A stretch of 64,000 nt of DNA. Source: Pseudoalteromonas piscicida. Its GTDB lineage: Bacteria > Pseudomonadota > Gammaproteobacteria > Enterobacterales > Alteromonadaceae. The stretch spans positions 3,928,001 to 3,992,000 of the forward strand of contig NZ_CP011924.1 in NCBI RefSeq assembly GCF_000238315.3. Reading direction: 5' to 3'. The number at the start of each line of letters is the position of its first letter. Within the stretch, counting starts at the first letter, position 1. Below are positions 48,171 through 57,240 of the stretch, piece by piece. Below the pieces are notes generated by a model that ran no database searches, had not been told where the DNA came from, and worked only from the letters and a program-made list of their open reading frames with translations. The position numbers were made by a program, and so were the translations under genes.

Positions 48171-48194
48171 GTAGCTGCAACTTTATGTCGTGAT
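48171..48194 (+). repeat. solitary degenerate REP
   Basis: GTAGCTGCAACTTTATGTCG resembles the GTAGCAGCGACTTTATGTCG REP with two to three changes, which disrupt the stem. Probably a decayed copy. Confidence 0.6.
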
Positions 48195-48267
48195 TTTTTG
48201 TTGCAAAGAGCGTTAACAGATAAAGTAATTTACCAAAAAATCACCAAAAAATATTTTAATTACTAGC

Positions 48268-48295
48268 TGGACAATCTTTGAACTTTCTCTATATT
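48268..48295 (+). promoter_or_regulatory. promoter of second lipoprotein gene
   Basis: TGGACA (48268-48273), a 16-nt spacer and TATATT (48290-48295). Transcription would start about 65 nt before the ATG at 48366, so the two paralogues are separate transcription units. Confidence 0.5.
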
Positions 48296-48365
48296 TAAGT
48301 TTCGATGTAATAAAACGCGCGTTAGTGCCGCTTGGCACTTTCAAAAAAGGGAACAAGGACCAATC

Positions 48366-49982
48366 ATGATTTCGAACAAAAAATCTTTACTCGCTTTATC
48401 TGTAGCTTCAGCTTTAGCACTTTCGGGCTGTTTTAGCGATGATGATAACAATGTGGTAATCACTCCGCCACCTGAGCCAACAGATCCGGTGGTTGTTGCA
48501 CCAGAAACACCTGCAGCTTTAGCATTTGCTGTAAGTGGTAACGTAGTTGATATTGATACTGTTGATATCGTTGCTCCGGCGACAATTACCTTTTTTGAAG
48601 ATGGTGAACCAACCTCAAATTTGGTTAACGTCAATGGCGACGCAATAACTCAGATCACAACAGAAGATGGTAGCTTCACCTTTACTGTAAAAGAAGGTGC
48701 GAATGTCGGGATTGTGACTGCTGTGGTCGCTGCTGATGGCTATTTTTCAAAAAGCTTTGACATCGACTTAAGTAACGAAGATTCTGAAGCAACGCTAGAA
48801 GCAGAATTGGCACTTGTGTCAAAAGGCGGTGACGAAGTTGTTGAAGCAAGCGTTTCTGAAAGTGTGACTAACGCAACAACAGCTTCTCCTGTTACAGCTG
48901 CGGCTGCAAAAGGTAAAGCAGGTTCTGATGTAACGGTTCCTGCAGGCGTGCAACTAAGAGATGCAAGTGGTAATGCCGTTACAGGTACTTCTGTATCATT
49001 AACTGTTGGCTCCGCGGATCCTACGTCTAGCAAGATTTCAGCTGTTTTGCCAGCTGGGCTGAGTGCTGGTAGTACAACCAGTATTAAAAAGCCAGTTGGT
49101 GTAAGTAACATCGTTATGCAAGATAACAATGGAACTAAGATCAAACAATTTAGCCAAGAGATCGATGTTTCTGTTTCACTTCCTGTCGCAACCTTAGCAC
49201 CATCTGGTGATAGAACAATTCAAACGGGAGACCAGTTTGATGTTTCTTCAAATAACGAAGATACTGGTAAATGGCAGTCAGAAACGAATAAAGCAACTGT
49301 TGGTGCGTTGAATGCTGAAGGCACGGCTTACAAAGCATCTTTTAAAACCGATCACCTTACGTTTTTTACACTGTCTCGTTCAGTTCCAATTTGTACGCAA
49401 GGTATTACTGTTAATGTAACTGGCGATACAGTGCCGAGTTCAGGCCTATATGTGAGTATGACCTCTGCTGATGCAAGTGTATCAAGTTATTTACGCGGCG
49501 GTACTACGTCAAAAACAGTTGTTTCAGCTAGCACTTCAGCGCGTTATGGTATTAGCTCATCAGCAACAGCACGTGTAGTTATCCGTGACGCAGCAGGTAA
49601 CGTGTGGGGGAATGCTTCATCAACAAATGCTGAAGTTCAGGTATGTAATGGCCCAGTTTCGATCACGCTAGCAAATCCAATTCAAACCACTGTTAACGAA
49701 AATGTAACTGTTAGAGCTGTGTGTTCTAACGATACAACGGTAACAGAAGTTATCCCAGGTGCGATTGTTAAATATAGATCAAGTACGACTAAGCCATTCC
49801 GCACAGCAGCGAACAATGGTGACGGTACTTTTGCATTGTCAGCACTTAACGGTGATGTCGCGTCATATGCTGTTAGTGTAGATCCTCGAATTTCAGCCCC
49901 ATTTACAACGTCTATTACGCCTGATGGAACGGATGAAACTATCGATGTTTCAGTGGCTTGTGACACTGTAACGGGTAGCTAA
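48366..49982 (+). CDS. large surface lipoprotein, paralogue 2
   Basis: 538 aa, collinear with the 46454 product. Same lipobox LSGC with SDDDNN tail and Pro stalk, same VVAADGYFSKSF module, same GKAGSDV...LRDASG and FKTDHLTFFT segments. The C-terminal third has diverged more than the N-terminal half, consistent with duplication followed by divergence of an exposed region. Outer-membrane, probably surface or periplasmic; function unknown. Confidence 0.75.
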   Translation: MISNKKSLLALSVASALALSGCFSDDDNNVVITPPPEPTDPVVVAPETPAALAFAVSGNVVDIDTVDIVAPATITFFEDGEPTSNLVNVNGDAITQITTEDGSFTFTVKEGANVGIVTAVVAADGYFSKSFDIDLSNEDSEATLEAELALVSKGGDEVVEASVSESVTNATTASPVTAAAAKGKAGSDVTVPAGVQLRDASGNAVTGTSVSLTVGSADPTSSKISAVLPAGLSAGSTTSIKKPVGVSNIVMQDNNGTKIKQFSQEIDVSVSLPVATLAPSGDRTIQTGDQFDVSSNNEDTGKWQSETNKATVGALNAEGTAYKASFKTDHLTFFTLSRSVPICTQGITVNVTGDTVPSSGLYVSMTSADASVSSYLRGGTTSKTVVSASTSARYGISSSATARVVIRDAAGNVWGNASSTNAEVQVCNGPVSITLANPIQTTVNENVTVRAVCSNDTTVTEVIPGAIVKYRSSTTKPFRTAANNGDGTFALSALNGDVASYAVSVDPRISAPFTTSITPDGTDETIDVSVACDTVTGS

Positions 49983-50006
49983 GTAAAGAATGATTAGTCC
50001 AATCAG

Positions 50007-50032
50007 TTAAGCCGCGGAGACGCGGCTTTTTT
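50007..50032 (+). terminator. rho-independent terminator
   Basis: GCCGCG (50011-50016), GAGA tetraloop, CGCGGC (50021-50026) and six T. Ends the second lipoprotein transcript. Confidence 0.9.
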
Positions 50033-50095
50033 CTTGCCTAAATCTTAAATATTTTTATTCATAAAATCATACTCCCAGAATTAACTTTTTCTTTC

Positions 50096-50745
50096 GTCGC
50101 CGCGACTTTATGTTGCGACTCTTTTCATGACTTCATGCCGAGATTCTTTCTGTAGGCTTATGTCACGGTCTTTTTTATTGTGCAGATCCTGTCACCGTTA
50201 TTGGTTTTCTATCGCGGGATAAACCAGCTGCTACGAATTTGGCGTAGCAGCGACTTTATGTCGCGACTGTTTTCATGACTTTATGCCGAGGTTCTTTCTG
50301 TAGGCTTATGTCACGGTCTGTTTTATTGAGAAGAACCTGTGGCCGTTATTGGTTTTCTCTCGCGGGATAAACCCGCTGCTACGAGTTTGGCGTAGCAACG
50401 ACTTTAGGTTGCGACTCTTTTTATGACTTTATGCCGAGATTCTTTCTATGAGTTTATGTCACGGTCTTTTTTATTGAGAAGATCCTGTTGTTATTGGTTT
50501 TTTATCGCGGGGTAAACCCGCTGCTACGAATTTGGCGTAGCAGCGACTTTATGTCGCGACTCTTTTCATGCTTTTATGTCAGGATTCTTTCTATAGGCTT
50601 ATGTCACGGTCCTTTTTTATTGTGAAGATCCTGTCGCCATTATTGGTTTCTATCGCGGGATAAACCCGCTGCTACGAATTAGGCGTAGCAGCGACTTTAG
50701 GTCGCGACTGCTTTCCTGCCTTTAGGTCGCGATTCTTTCTATAAT
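50096..50745. repeat. tandem ~147-bp REP/BIME array
   Basis: Five units, with GTAGCAGCGACTTTA-type starts at about 50096 (degenerate), 50244, 50392, 50537 and 50684 (period 145-148). Each unit pairs a direct REP with an inverted CGCGGGATAAACCCGC REP, separated by a spacer containing two further imperfect TATGCCGAGATTC and TTATGTCACGGTC words. A separate TTCCTGCC/GGCGGGAA inverted repeat follows at 50771-50806. No gene is seen in 50033-50885. Confidence 0.9.
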
Positions 50746-50885
50746 TTTATGCGAAGATGACGCCATGACGTTCCTGCCGACGGACAAGCTTGGGTCTAGG
50801 CGGGAAGGTGACTATCAAACTTCCGAAAAAGACTAAAAACCGTTAAACTTAAGATCTTTAGTATACTCAATACGTTGACTACAGT

Positions 50886-51563
50886 ATGAAATCTCATTTA
50901 GGCCGCAGAGCATTTTCCACTATGGAGCTTCATATCTTGTTTAACGGTTATATCTACTCAGATGAAAAGCTAAAGCGTGAACAGCCTAAACATTGGCATT
51001 TTTGGCTACCTTTACTGAGTTATTACACCGGTGCGTATAGTGATGAAATTGGCTCACTCACATTTGATGATGTTTACTACAAAGATCACGTTCATGTATT
51101 TCACTTTAACACCCATGGTAAAATTCAACCGCGAGTGGTGCCAATTCATCCTGCATTATGGCAAGCAGGATTGGAGCAATATCTAACATTGGTAAAACAG
51201 CAAGGACATCGACGTCTTATGTTTGATTTACCCGCAAAAACTGGTCGTTATAGCGAAAAAGTTAGAATATGGTTTTCTGGAGAGGGGGAAAGACAGGGAT
51301 ATCTACAAAAATGTGGTTTACCCAATGTTGATCAGCAAGGAATGAAAACGGCGATCAGCAGTTTACGACTAAACTTCGAGCAACAAATCAGAATATCAGC
51401 TATTCAGCTCGGCACTAAAGACAGCTTTCAATATTTATTGGGTTTAAAGCAAGATGGACATGAAGTTACGCGCCCACCTTTTCATTTGCTCAAGCAGGTT
51501 ATTTCTCCGATCCGGGTTATTAATCCCTATATCACATGGCAACGCTTTGTGGAGCGGCATTAA
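50886..51563 (+). CDS. degenerate tyrosine-recombinase (phage-integrase) homologue, probably catalytically dead
   Basis: 225 aa. It corresponds to the catalytic domain of tyrosine recombinases: FWLPLLSYYTGAYSDEIGSLTFDDV matches the region that normally reads TGAR..EI, then VVPIHPALW matches RxVPIHPxL. The key residues are altered. The first catalytic Arg is Tyr (TGAY), the HxxR box reads SSLRLNFE, and the usual HT(F) and Tyr nucleophile motifs are not recognisable. No N-terminal core-binding domain is present. The frame itself is intact, so it may be kept for DNA binding or be a fossil. It lies between a REP array and the RHH/VOC pair. Confidence 0.6.
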   Translation: MKSHLGRRAFSTMELHILFNGYIYSDEKLKREQPKHWHFWLPLLSYYTGAYSDEIGSLTFDDVYYKDHVHVFHFNTHGKIQPRVVPIHPALWQAGLEQYLTLVKQQGHRRLMFDLPAKTGRYSEKVRIWFSGEGERQGYLQKCGLPNVDQQGMKTAISSLRLNFEQQIRISAIQLGTKDSFQYLLGLKQDGHEVTRPPFHLLKQVISPIRVINPYITWQRFVERH

Positions 51564-51573
51564 AACGTAGTAC

Positions 51574-51864
51574 TCAGTTACTACCACTTCTTACGTCAGG
51601 CGTATTATTATTTGCAAGATAATTTAAGCAAGTAACACGCAGCATAGACGCCAGGTTTTTAATCTCACCATGACGTTCAATCACTTCTTGGTAAAGTAAA
51701 GAAATAAACTCGGCAAGGCCCAGATCTTCCCGTTGAGCTATGGTTTCTAATACTTGCCATATTTCATTTTCTAACGCGAGGCTAGTAACAGCTCCTTGAA
51801 TACGAATAGAACGTTTGGCTACTTCGTAACGATGAGGCTCAGTTGATGCGTAGAGTTCACACAT
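51574..51864 (-). CDS. ribbon-helix-helix domain protein
   Basis: 96 aa. Residues ~15-70 (RSIRIQGAVTSLALENEIWQVLETIAQREDLGLAEFISLL) fit the RHH_4 family of small DNA-binding or ribbon-helix-helix proteins. The Met 13 codons into the longest frame (at 51864) is chosen because ACGGAA lies upstream and the longer version would overlap the neighbouring divergent gene. Only 21 bp separate it from that gene, so it could control it. Target unknown. Confidence 0.7.
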   Translation of the reverse strand: MCELYASTEPHRYEVAKRSIRIQGAVTSLALENEIWQVLETIAQREDLGLAEFISLLYQEVIERHGEIKNLASMLRVTCLNYLANNNTPDVRSGSN

Positions 51865-51885
51865 ATAAATTCCGTAGGTAAAGTA

Positions 51886-52281
51886 ATGGCAAAAATGATC
51901 CACTCAATGATCAGAGTAAAAGACGCTGATCGCTCAATTAAATTTTATCATGATGTATTTGCGTTAGTAGTGAAACGACGTATCGACTTTAATGATTTTT
52001 CTCTTATCTATCTTGGCAACGATGAAACTTCGTTTGAATTGGAGCTAACTTGGAATCATGACACCACTGTAGATTATACAATCGGTAATGGCTATGGGCA
52101 TTTGGCTTTCGCCACGGATAGCTTGCAGGCTATCTACAGCAAGGCTCAAGAGAATAGTTATTGCCCTAAAGAAATCAAAGATTTTTATAATCAAAATGTA
52201 TTAATAGCAAGATTCTTTTTTATTAAAGATCCTGATGGTTATGATATTGAAGTAATTGAAAAAAGCGATGTGTATCGGTAG
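51886..52281 (+). CDS. VOC-superfamily lactoylglutathione-lyase-like protein
   Basis: 131 aa glyoxalase/bleomycin-resistance fold. MIHSMIRVKDADRSIKFYHDVF is the first beta-alpha-beta-beta-beta module with the metal His, FELELTWN supplies the Glu, GYGHLAFAT the second His and DPDGYDIEVIE the last Glu. This is the metal quartet of GloA-type enzymes. A role in methylglyoxal detoxification is likely; a relative with another substrate is possible. Divergent from the RHH gene. Confidence 0.85.
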   Translation: MAKMIHSMIRVKDADRSIKFYHDVFALVVKRRIDFNDFSLIYLGNDETSFELELTWNHDTTVDYTIGNGYGHLAFATDSLQAIYSKAQENSYCPKEIKDFYNQNVLIARFFFIKDPDGYDIEVIEKSDVYR

Positions 52282-52310
52282 CTTAGGGTTTATCTCGTGA
52301 CGTGAAGGCG

Positions 52311-52590
52311 TGAAAACAATCGCGATGTAAAGTCGCTGCTACGAATGTACACAAACCTGTAGCAGCGGGTTTATCCCGCGATGTAAAGGCATGAAAACAA
52401 TCGCGACGTAAAGTCGCTGCTACGAATGTGGATAAACCTGTAGCAGCGGGTTTATCCCGCGACCAAGGTTGGTTATTGCGACATAAAATTGTTAAAAGTG
52501 TCACGACGTCAACAAGGCGTAAAAGCAATCGCGACCTAAAGTCGCTGCTACGAATGTACGCAACCCTGCATCTGGGGGGATCCCGCGGCC
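52311..52590. repeat. BIME cluster left of the RAYT gene
   Basis: Alternating inverted REPs (TCGCGACGTAAAGTCGC, then TGCTACG) and direct REPs (CTGTAGCAGCGGG, then TTTATCCCGCG). Two complete pairs lie at about 52319-52390 and 52411-52463, and a further degenerate pair at 52520-52590. The direct REPs have GTAG at their foot. Confidence 0.9.
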
Positions 52591-52675
52591 AAAGTTGATT
52601 CCAATATACTTTTGAAGTTTGCTCTCTTTCAAATCAGCTCTATTCTTTAAGTATGCAGGGTTATAAGGATATAAC

Positions 52676-53122
52676 ATGTACAAAAGTCGAAACTTGAGGA
52701 ATAAGCGGGTCTCACTCGTAAATCATTTCTATGCAATTACCTTAACGTGCAAAGATAGAAAATCGTACTTTAACTCCTTTTCGATTTGTGCCGAGGCCGC
52801 TAAGACGATCATGGCTTGTGAGCAGGGGCAGCTTTTTAAAGTCATTGCTTTCGTATTAATGCCGGATCATCTTCACTTAATCATTCAATTAAATGGTTCT
52901 TTAAAGTTACCAGATTCTATTCGAGCGATAAAAGGTCGCGTAGCAACCAGTTTACGTTCTTTCGGAGTATTTGGCTTATGGCAAAAAGGTTATTATGAAC
53001 ATTTAATTCGAAGTGAAGACGACTTAAAAGAACAAGCAAGGTATATAATTCAGAATCCAATTAGGGCTAAGCTTGTTACGCGGGTAGGTGAATATCCATA
53101 TTGGTTTTGTATTTGGGTGTGA
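52676..53122 (+). CDS. REP-associated tyrosine transposase (RAYT, IS200/IS605-like Y1)
   Basis: 148 aa Y1 transposase. The HUH motif is PDHLHLI (His65, His67) and the likely nucleophile Tyr123 lies in ARYIIQNPIRAKLV. RKS followed by FVLMPDHLHL is characteristic of the TnpA-REP branch. The reading frame is intact and flanked on both sides by BIMEs with GTAG-tagged hairpins. Family knowledge says RAYTs bind and cleave REP hairpins at the GTAG foot, so this is a probable source of the REP copies in the window. Confidence 0.9.
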   Translation: MYKSRNLRNKRVSLVNHFYAITLTCKDRKSYFNSFSICAEAAKTIMACEQGQLFKVIAFVLMPDHLHLIIQLNGSLKLPDSIRAIKGRVATSLRSFGVFGLWQKGYYEHLIRSEDDLKEQARYIIQNPIRAKLVTRVGEYPYWFCIWV

Positions 53123-53159
53123 TTTATTAAGGTGATTGCAGTTAAACAATCACGACGTA

Positions 53160-53235
53160 TAGTAAAAAGGTCGCGATCTAAAGTCGCTGCTACGAATGTG
53201 GATAAACCTGTAGTAGCGGGTTTACCCCGCGACAA
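53160..53235. repeat. BIME right of the RAYT gene
   Basis: TCGCGATCTAAAGTCGC followed by TGCTACG, then CCTGTAGTAGCGGG and TTTACCCCGCGA. The same inverted plus direct REP pair as on the left flank, completing a REPtron. It ends beside the galU stop (53237). Confidence 0.88.
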
Positions 53236-53236
53236 A

Positions 53237-54133
53237 TTAAGAAGCTAGGCTTAATTGATGAAAGCGTTTCAAAAATTGCGAAAACTCTTCACCTAATTGC
53301 TCATCACGAATAGCATATTCAACGATGGCTTTAAGGTAACCAAGCTTGTCGCCACAATCATGCGAACGACCGCTCATATGAAAAGCCTCAACGGTTTCCT
53401 GTTCCATCAACATATCAATAGCGTCGGTTAACTGAATTTCTCCACCAGCACCGACAGGCGTTTTTCTTAGTAGTGGCCAAATATTTTTAGAAAGCACATA
53501 ACGACCAACAACTGCTAGATTAGAAGGAGCTTCTTCTATGGCTGGCTTTTCTACCATATGCTTTATTGCACTACTTTCACCTGGACGTAGCGACAGACCG
53601 TTGATATCAGCAATACCATACTTGCAGACATCCTGCTGTGGTACAGGCTCTAACATAATTTGGCTAGCTTTCGTTTGATTGAAACGAGATAGCATTGCGG
53701 CTAAATTTTCATTTCCCTGATCGGCCGTGTATTCATCCAAAATGACATCAGGCAGTACAACAACAAAATCATTATCCCCAACAATAGGTTGCGCACACAA
53801 AACAGCATGGCCAAGACCTTTGGCTTCACCCTGACGAACATGCATAATCGTAACGTCTTCAGGGCAAATCGAGCGCACTTCATCTAAAAGTTTACGCTTA
53901 ACACGTTTTTCGAGCGTTGCTTCCAATTCAAAGCTGGTATCAAAATGGTTTTCAATTGCATTTTTTGATGAATGAGTCACTAATACAATTTCTTTAATAC
54001 CCGCAGCAACACATTCTTTGACAATATATTGAATGAGTGGCTTATCTACCAAAGGCAACATTTCTTTAGGAATGGCTTTGGTCATTGGGAGCATGCGAGT
54101 ACCAAGGCCCGCGACAGGAATAACTGCTTTCAT
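53237..54133 (-). CDS. galU: UTP-glucose-1-phosphate uridylyltransferase
   Basis: 298 aa nucleotidyltransferase making UDP-glucose, precursor of UDP-GlcA (Ugd) and other surface sugars. N-terminal [27 protein letters not shown] pocket and C-terminal [12 protein letters not shown] are all present. The start at 54133 is chosen because it places the first strand at residue 2 as in the family; an upstream extension of 23 codons lacks support. The REP cluster ends almost at the stop codon. Confidence 0.95.
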   Translation of the reverse strand: MKAVIPVAGLGTRMLPMTKAIPKEMLPLVDKPLIQYIVKECVAAGIKEIVLVTHSSKNAIENHFDTSFELEATLEKRVKRKLLDEVRSICPEDVTIMHVRQGEAKGLGHAVLCAQPIVGDNDFVVVLPDVILDEYTADQGNENLAAMLSRFNQTKASQIMLEPVPQQDVCKYGIADINGLSLRPGESSAIKHMVEKPAIEEAPSNLAVVGRYVLSKNIWPLLRKTPVGAGGEIQLTDAIDMLMEQETVEAFHMSGRSHDCGDKLGYLKAIVEYAIRDEQLGEEFSQFLKRFHQLSLAS

Positions 54134-54693
54134 AAAAAGTCCATATTTTGACTGGTTTCCAATTTTCACCCTGCATTGTAGCGCTTCATACAAAAGTTGC
54201 AAACCAGATTAAGTTGCAATTTCTTCAATAGTATTTAGGAGTATACTCTAATACTTCATTTTATGCCGTTGCTTCGCTTTTTCGCTTTTTCGCTATTTTG
54301 GAGCTCTTTGTTCAAGCTATTAGGCGAATGAAAACATCATGAACGACGAGAGCTGAATGAGCACTGATTTTAGAGATTACAGCTTTGATCTTTCTACGCT
54401 TTTCCATATTTCAATTGAGAGTTACTGTACATAAGAAGCCAAACTGATTTTATCTTGCACATTAGTGGCTCTATCTAGTGAAACACAAAATTCGGCTTAA
54501 TTTTTTATTAAGTCGAATTTACGGCAGGAATATGGGTTCAATGTGAAGGCGTATCGTAGTTATCTCACAAAGCGATGTTAGCTTGCATTACAACTGCTTT
54601 TATCGCGATCTGTAACTTATAGGGTTATATATCATATCTATTTTATTCGGTTATTTTTAGGCCGTACGTTAAATTTAAATTGGATAGTAGGAA
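54134..54693. other. intergenic region upstream of galU
   Basis: About 560 bp without a supported gene. It contains an inverted repeat, AATTCGGCTTAAT/ATTAAGTCGAATT (54489-54501/54507-54519), which has no T run and may be a structural or operator element. A 25-codon frame starting at 54357 lacks any coding support. The galU promoter should lie in the leftmost part. Confidence 0.4.
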
Positions 54694-54722
54694 TAAAAAA
54701 GCCCCTTTCGGGGCTTAAATTA
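54694..54722 (-). terminator. terminator of the S8 protease gene
   Basis: Read on the minus strand: AAGCCCC, GAAA loop, GGGGCTT and then T6. It lies 20 bp after the protease stop codon. Confidence 0.9.
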
Positions 54723-54741
54723 ACCTTTAGATATGGAATAA

Positions 54742-57240
54742 TTAAAAGTTAACTGTGATTTCGTTTGAGCAGATTTCACCAGATTGACATACTTTATATG
54801 TGTAACTGGTGGCTTCTAAATCACGTGAGAAGTCTCTGAACTTACCTGTGTTTGCAACCGTTTCAAGTGCTTGACCATCACGGTAAATCGTTACTTCATC
54901 AGCACTGCTGCCTTGCCATGAAAGCTCTACGCGGATAAAGCCTAAGCGAGACTTATTAGCGCGAACCAGCGATAGCTCAACCTCATCAGTGCTAACCGCA
55001 ACAGACTGAGTGGTTGTGTGGCTGTTGCCTTCACTATCAGTCACCGTTAGAGCAACGCTGTACTCACCAGATGCTGCAAATTCATGAATTGGGCTTGCGT
55101 CAGTACTGATGCTGCCATCACCAAAGTCCCATGCCCAGCTAACGATATCATCATTCGGATCACGGCTTTCATCAGTGAATGTCACGGTAAGGCCTGAAGC
55201 TGCAAAGCTAAAGCCCGCAACAGGAGGTTGAGGTGATGCCTCGCCTAGGCCTGTTAAGTTTAGTGTCCAGATGTTTAATGTACCTGTATCGATACCTGCA
55301 TTATCTGAGACAGACAATGTCCAATCACCCGTTGCAACCTCACCATTAAATGCCGCAGAGTTAAAGGTTTGGTTAATGTCATCAGCACCGCCACCCTGAC
55401 GGTTGTGCAGTGTTGCCACTGTACCCGCAGGAGAGGTAAGCGTAACAATTAAGTCGCCGATGTAGGTGTGTGTAATATCCACTATAGTATTGCTATCAAA
55501 TACAGTAACAGTGTCAGCTACAGTGATCACGGAAGTAATACCTGAAGCATCGTTATCTGGAATGTCTACCGCGGTAGTATTCTCATAGCTGAAATCGCTT
55601 AATCCTTGAGGTAATACATACAGTCCTACTTGCTCATGATCCGCAAGCTCGCCAGATGTTGCATTAAGCGTGAAACTATACTCGCCCCACTGAGTTGAAG
55701 CTGTAGTTGGTACAGACAGTGTTACTGTATCGCCTGGCATTGCGGTAGTTGCAGACAGCGTTGCACCTGCAATTGGTGAAGTAACGGACAAATCAATAGT
55801 GCCCTGCCAGTCAGCGACTGAAGCAAAAGTAAATTCGTATGTTGCAGTATCGCCCGCTGTGATTTCTTGATTAGCAGGACGAGCTGATACTCTAAAGCCT
55901 GGCTCTGGATCTGCATCAATTACTGCTTGATTCACATTTAAGCGCTTACCAGACACAGTTTTATCTGTAAGATCTGCATTAACATCACCACTTTGCATTA
56001 GTAGGTTTTTAAGCTCAACAGCAGTGAGTGTCGGGTTGATAGAAAGTACCAGAGCCGCTGCACCAGCAACATGAGGCGTCGCCATCGAAGTACCTGAGTA
56101 GCTTGAGTAACCACCACCCGGAAGGGTAGATAAAATTGCGCTACCTGGTGCACCCATATCTACAGACGTTAGACCCCATTGTGAAAATGAAGACATCGCG
56201 TCAGTATGGGTTGTACTTGCGATAGAGAATACGCTGTCGTGCTCGTAGCTTGAAGGATAATGAGGGTTTACATCGTTATCTACCGCACTGTTACCGGCCG
56301 CTGCCACAAATAAGATGTCCGCATTTTCACTTGCAGTGATCGCATCAGAGAGTGCTTGGCTAAAACCGCCGCCACCCCAACTGTTATTAGTAACGCGAAC
56401 GTTGTGACCGGCATTTTTAAGCGCTACGATATAGTCAATACACTCAATCGCATCTGAAGTTGAGCCTGAGCCTGATGCATCTAGGAATTTACAGCCGACG
56501 ATTGAGACTTCATGGTTCACACCAGCAACGCCTGTAGCGTCGTTGCCTGAGGCACCGATAGTACCTGAAACGTGTGTACCGTGACCTTGGTCGTCCATCG
56601 GGTCGCCACTGCCTGTGATTGCGTTAATACCGTGAACGTCATCAATATAGCCGTTACCATCATTATCAATGCCATCTCCAGCGATCTCTCCTGGGTTGCG
56701 CCATGCGTTTGCCGCGAGATCTGGGTGGGTATAATCAATACCCGTATCGATCACACCGACGATAACATCACGTGAGCCAACCGTAATATCCCACGCTTCA
56801 GGAGCGTCAATATCGGCATTAGCCGTACCACCTGTTTGACCTGTGTTATGCATGCCCCAAAGCTCATCAAAACGACTATCATCTGGGATTCCAAGTGCTT
56901 TTACTTGATAGTCAGGTTCGACATATTCAATGGCCGGGTGGTTAGCTAGTTTTTCAATTGCTTGCTTTGCTGTGATGCTATCTAGTTTAAAGTTTGCTAG
57001 GCGACCTTTTAAAACATTGCGATATTTGTCGTCTACGCCATCAGCGTTCAAATCCGCCATCTTGGCTTTTACAAGGTTTCTTGCATTGGCACGAAGTGCA
57101 GCAGAAGTGTTTTCTTTAAACACAACTAAGATGCTGTCATCTGCGGTTGCTGTTGTAGTTTCGATTTGAACAGCTGCTTGAGAAGTGAAAGCAAGTACAG
57201 GAAGCAAAGCCAAAGACAATGCAGAAAGTTTAGATCTCAT
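54742..57240 (-). CDS. secreted S8 (subtilisin-family) protease with P and PKD domains
   Basis: 832 aa. Signal peptide to about residue 22, an inhibitor-I9-type propeptide (30-112), S8 catalytic domain (~150-440) with Asp165 (VIDTGID), His220 (QGHGTHVSG), oxyanion Asn317 and Ser385 (GTSMATPHVAG), an Ig-like segment (450-545), a proprotein-convertase P domain (~550-665), a PKD domain (672-750, with DFGDGS) and a C-terminal FnIII-like module. The 57240 ATG gives a clean signal peptide and has AAGG upstream. Exported, probably by type II secretion. Divergent from the curlin gene across a 627-bp gap. Confidence 0.93.
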   Translation of the reverse strand: MRSKLSALSLALLPVLAFTSQAAVQIETTTATADDSILVVFKENTSAALRANARNLVKAKMADLNADGVDDKYRNVLKGRLANFKLDSITAKQAIEKLANHPAIEYVEPDYQVKALGIPDDSRFDELWGMHNTGQTGGTANADIDAPEAWDITVGSRDVIVGVIDTGIDYTHPDLAANAWRNPGEIAGDGIDNDGNGYIDDVHGINAITGSGDPMDDQGHGTHVSGTIGASGNDATGVAGVNHEVSIVGCKFLDASGSGSTSDAIECIDYIVALKNAGHNVRVTNNSWGGGGFSQALSDAITASENADILFVAAAGNSAVDNDVNPHYPSSYEHDSVFSIASTTHTDAMSSFSQWGLTSVDMGAPGSAILSTLPGGGYSSYSGTSMATPHVAGAAALVLSINPTLTAVELKNLLMQSGDVNADLTDKTVSGKRLNVNQAVIDADPEPGFRVSARPANQEITAGDTATYEFTFASVADWQGTIDLSVTSPIAGATLSATTAMPGDTVTLSVPTTASTQWGEYSFTLNATSGELADHEQVGLYVLPQGLSDFSYENTTAVDIPDNDASGITSVITVADTVTVFDSNTIVDITHTYIGDLIVTLTSPAGTVATLHNRQGGGADDINQTFNSAAFNGEVATGDWTLSVSDNAGIDTGTLNIWTLNLTGLGEASPQPPVAGFSFAASGLTVTFTDESRDPNDDIVSWAWDFGDGSISTDASPIHEFAASGEYSVALTVTDSEGNSHTTTQSVAVSTDEVELSLVRANKSRLGFIRVELSWQGSSADEVTIYRDGQALETVANTGKFRDFSRDLEATSYTYKVCQSGEICSNEITVNF

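Noticed and set aside
52283..52683. Minus-strand frames left of the RAYT gene
   Set aside because: They translate REP hairpins (repeated FVAATL words) and are artefacts of the repeats.
54357..54434. Small open frame of 25 codons upstream of galU
   Set aside because: No ribosome site, no similarity, within expectation for chance.
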